Positions 6,048 to 6,684 of a stretch of DNA of 6,684 bases are shown here, one piece after another. A model generated the notes under the pieces. The model saw nothing but the letters and a program-made list of their open reading frames with translations. It was not told the origin of the DNA and ran no database searches. Made by a program: the position numbers and the translations under genes. Source of the DNA: Planctomycetaceae bacterium (GTDB taxonomy: Bacteria; Planctomycetota; Phycisphaerae; Phycisphaerales; SM1A02); NCBI GenBank assembly GCA_027488415.1, contig JAIYBS010000388.1, positions 1 to 6,684 of the forward strand. The letters are read 5' to 3'. The stretch's first letter is position 1, and every line of letters starts with the position of its first letter.

Positions 6048-6684
6048 ACCGCCGGCCGCCGCCCTCACGGCTTCCGCCGCGGTTCGCGCCGTCGTACTCG
6101 GTGCCGCGGACGCCCTCGCCCGCCCAGTGGTCGTAGCTGCCCCAGCCGCCGTGACCCTCGGGCGAGTGGTACGGCCCCGCGTTCGGGCCGACGTTGTTGC
6201 CGAGTCGCGTGCTCGAGCCCCAGTACGCGCCCGGATCGGTGAACTGCTGCGGCGGGTGGAAGCCGTTCGGGGCCGCCAGCGGCGAGTAGCCCCAGTTGCC
6301 GCCGAGGTTCGAGCCGGCGCCCGTCCACGCGCGGTACGCGTCCGGCGAATAGCCGGCGTACTCGTTGCCGTACCCGCGGAACGCCGCCGGCGCATCGGCC
6401 GCCGCGCCCGCGAACTGCCGGTCGATGGCCTGCTGGTTCTCTGCCGCCGCCGCCGGTGACGCGTCGCGACGCGCCGCGGCGCCCGCCGGGCGGATCTGCG
6501 CGGAGCCCGCCTTCGCCATGTCACCGCGCGCCGCGGGCCAGTTGCGCTGGTTCAGCGGCACGTTCCGCTGCGCGACGCGCTTGGCCGCGTCCGCGCGGTC
6601 CTGCGTCTCCCACGCGGCATGGGCGTTGTTCCAGCGGTTGTAGTACGGATGCCACTGGTTCATCCACCAGCCCCAGTTGTCCCA
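6046..6684 (-). CDS. Trp/Tyr/Gly/Asn-rich protein of unknown function, 5' end beyond the window
   Basis: I do not recognise this protein. The frame is open to the right edge (last visible codons read WDNWGWW before the Met at 6663), so the true start lies outside and the Met is probably internal. The visible C-terminal part of 212 residues falls into three zones. First comes an aromatic stretch (WWMNQWHPYYNRWNN). Next is a charged and then Ala-rich segment of about 70 residues, possibly helical. Last is a Gly/Asn/Tyr/Trp/Pro-rich tail with short loose repeats such as YAGYSPDAYRAW, GGNWGYSPLA and GPYHSPEGHGGW, ending GGGRR. There are no Cys residues and no catalytic motif. This composition is typical of secreted or cell-surface low-complexity proteins; the N-terminus needed to judge export is missing. 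The stop codon (6046-6048) overlaps the end of the palindromic element, and the gene converges on the tricorn gene. Uniform codon use and the absence of any interruption support it as real coding sequence. Confidence 0.7.
   Translation of the reverse strand, partial: WDNWGWWMNQWHPYYNRWNNAHAAWETQDRADAAKRVAQRNVPLNQRNWPAARGDMAKAGSAQIRPAGAAARRDASPAAAAENQQAIDRQFAGAAADAPAAFRGYGNEYAGYSPDAYRAWTGAGSNLGGNWGYSPLAAPNGFHPPQQFTDPGAYWGSSTRLGNNVGPNAGPYHSPEGHGGWGSYDHWAGEGVRGTEYDGANRGGSREGGGRR

Noticed and set aside
5928..6242. A 104-codon plus-strand open frame starting inside the left arm of the palindrome
   Set aside because: It crosses the palindrome and then runs antisense to the Trp/Gly-rich gene, becoming Arg/Ser/Pro-rich. 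It has no Shine-Dalgarno sequence or domain.

Overview
The window is very GC-rich, with G or C at most third codon positions, and reads as a stretch of bacterial chromosome. It holds three genes on the plus strand and one incomplete gene on the minus strand that runs off the right edge. An exported-looking tricorn-type protease with a Lys/Glu/Asp-rich loop, an ECF sigma factor without an adjacent anti-sigma gene, and the base composition would fit Planctomycetota (for example the Phycisphaerae). There is no rRNA or other marker here, so that placement is only a guess.

Left part (4-2281): a 547-residue membrane protein is followed after 10 bases by an ECF-type sigma factor. The membrane protein has three predicted membrane spans, a roughly 210-residue loop predicted to be outside the membrane, a coiled-coil stretch that looks like the dimerisation/phosphoacceptor region of a histidine kinase, and a C-terminal domain that I read as DUF3293 where a kinase ATPase domain would be expected. 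The close spacing suggests co-transcription, and the layout suggests a sensor paired with a transcription factor. The functional link is inference.

Middle (2282-5906): an 82-base gap holds a strong hairpin ending two bases before the start codon of an 1180-residue tricorn protease homologue. The protease keeps the whole family architecture (two beta-propellers, C1, PDZ and S41-type catalytic domain) with His825, Ser1055 and Glu1113 in place. It carries a highly charged insertion of about 120 residues in the second propeller. It probably acts outside the cytoplasm on oligopeptides.

Right part (5907-6684): the tricorn gene converges on a minus-strand gene for a low-complexity protein rich in Trp, Tyr, Gly, Asn and Ala. 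The 139 bases between the two stop codons are almost entirely a nested palindrome. Outer arms of 34 bases (29 of them matching perfectly) flank a 72-base core that contains its own perfect 14-bp stem-loop. This places the same sequence after both stop codons. It looks like a small MITE- or REPIN-like element, possibly serving as a bidirectional terminator, and it is the most unusual non-coding structure in the window.
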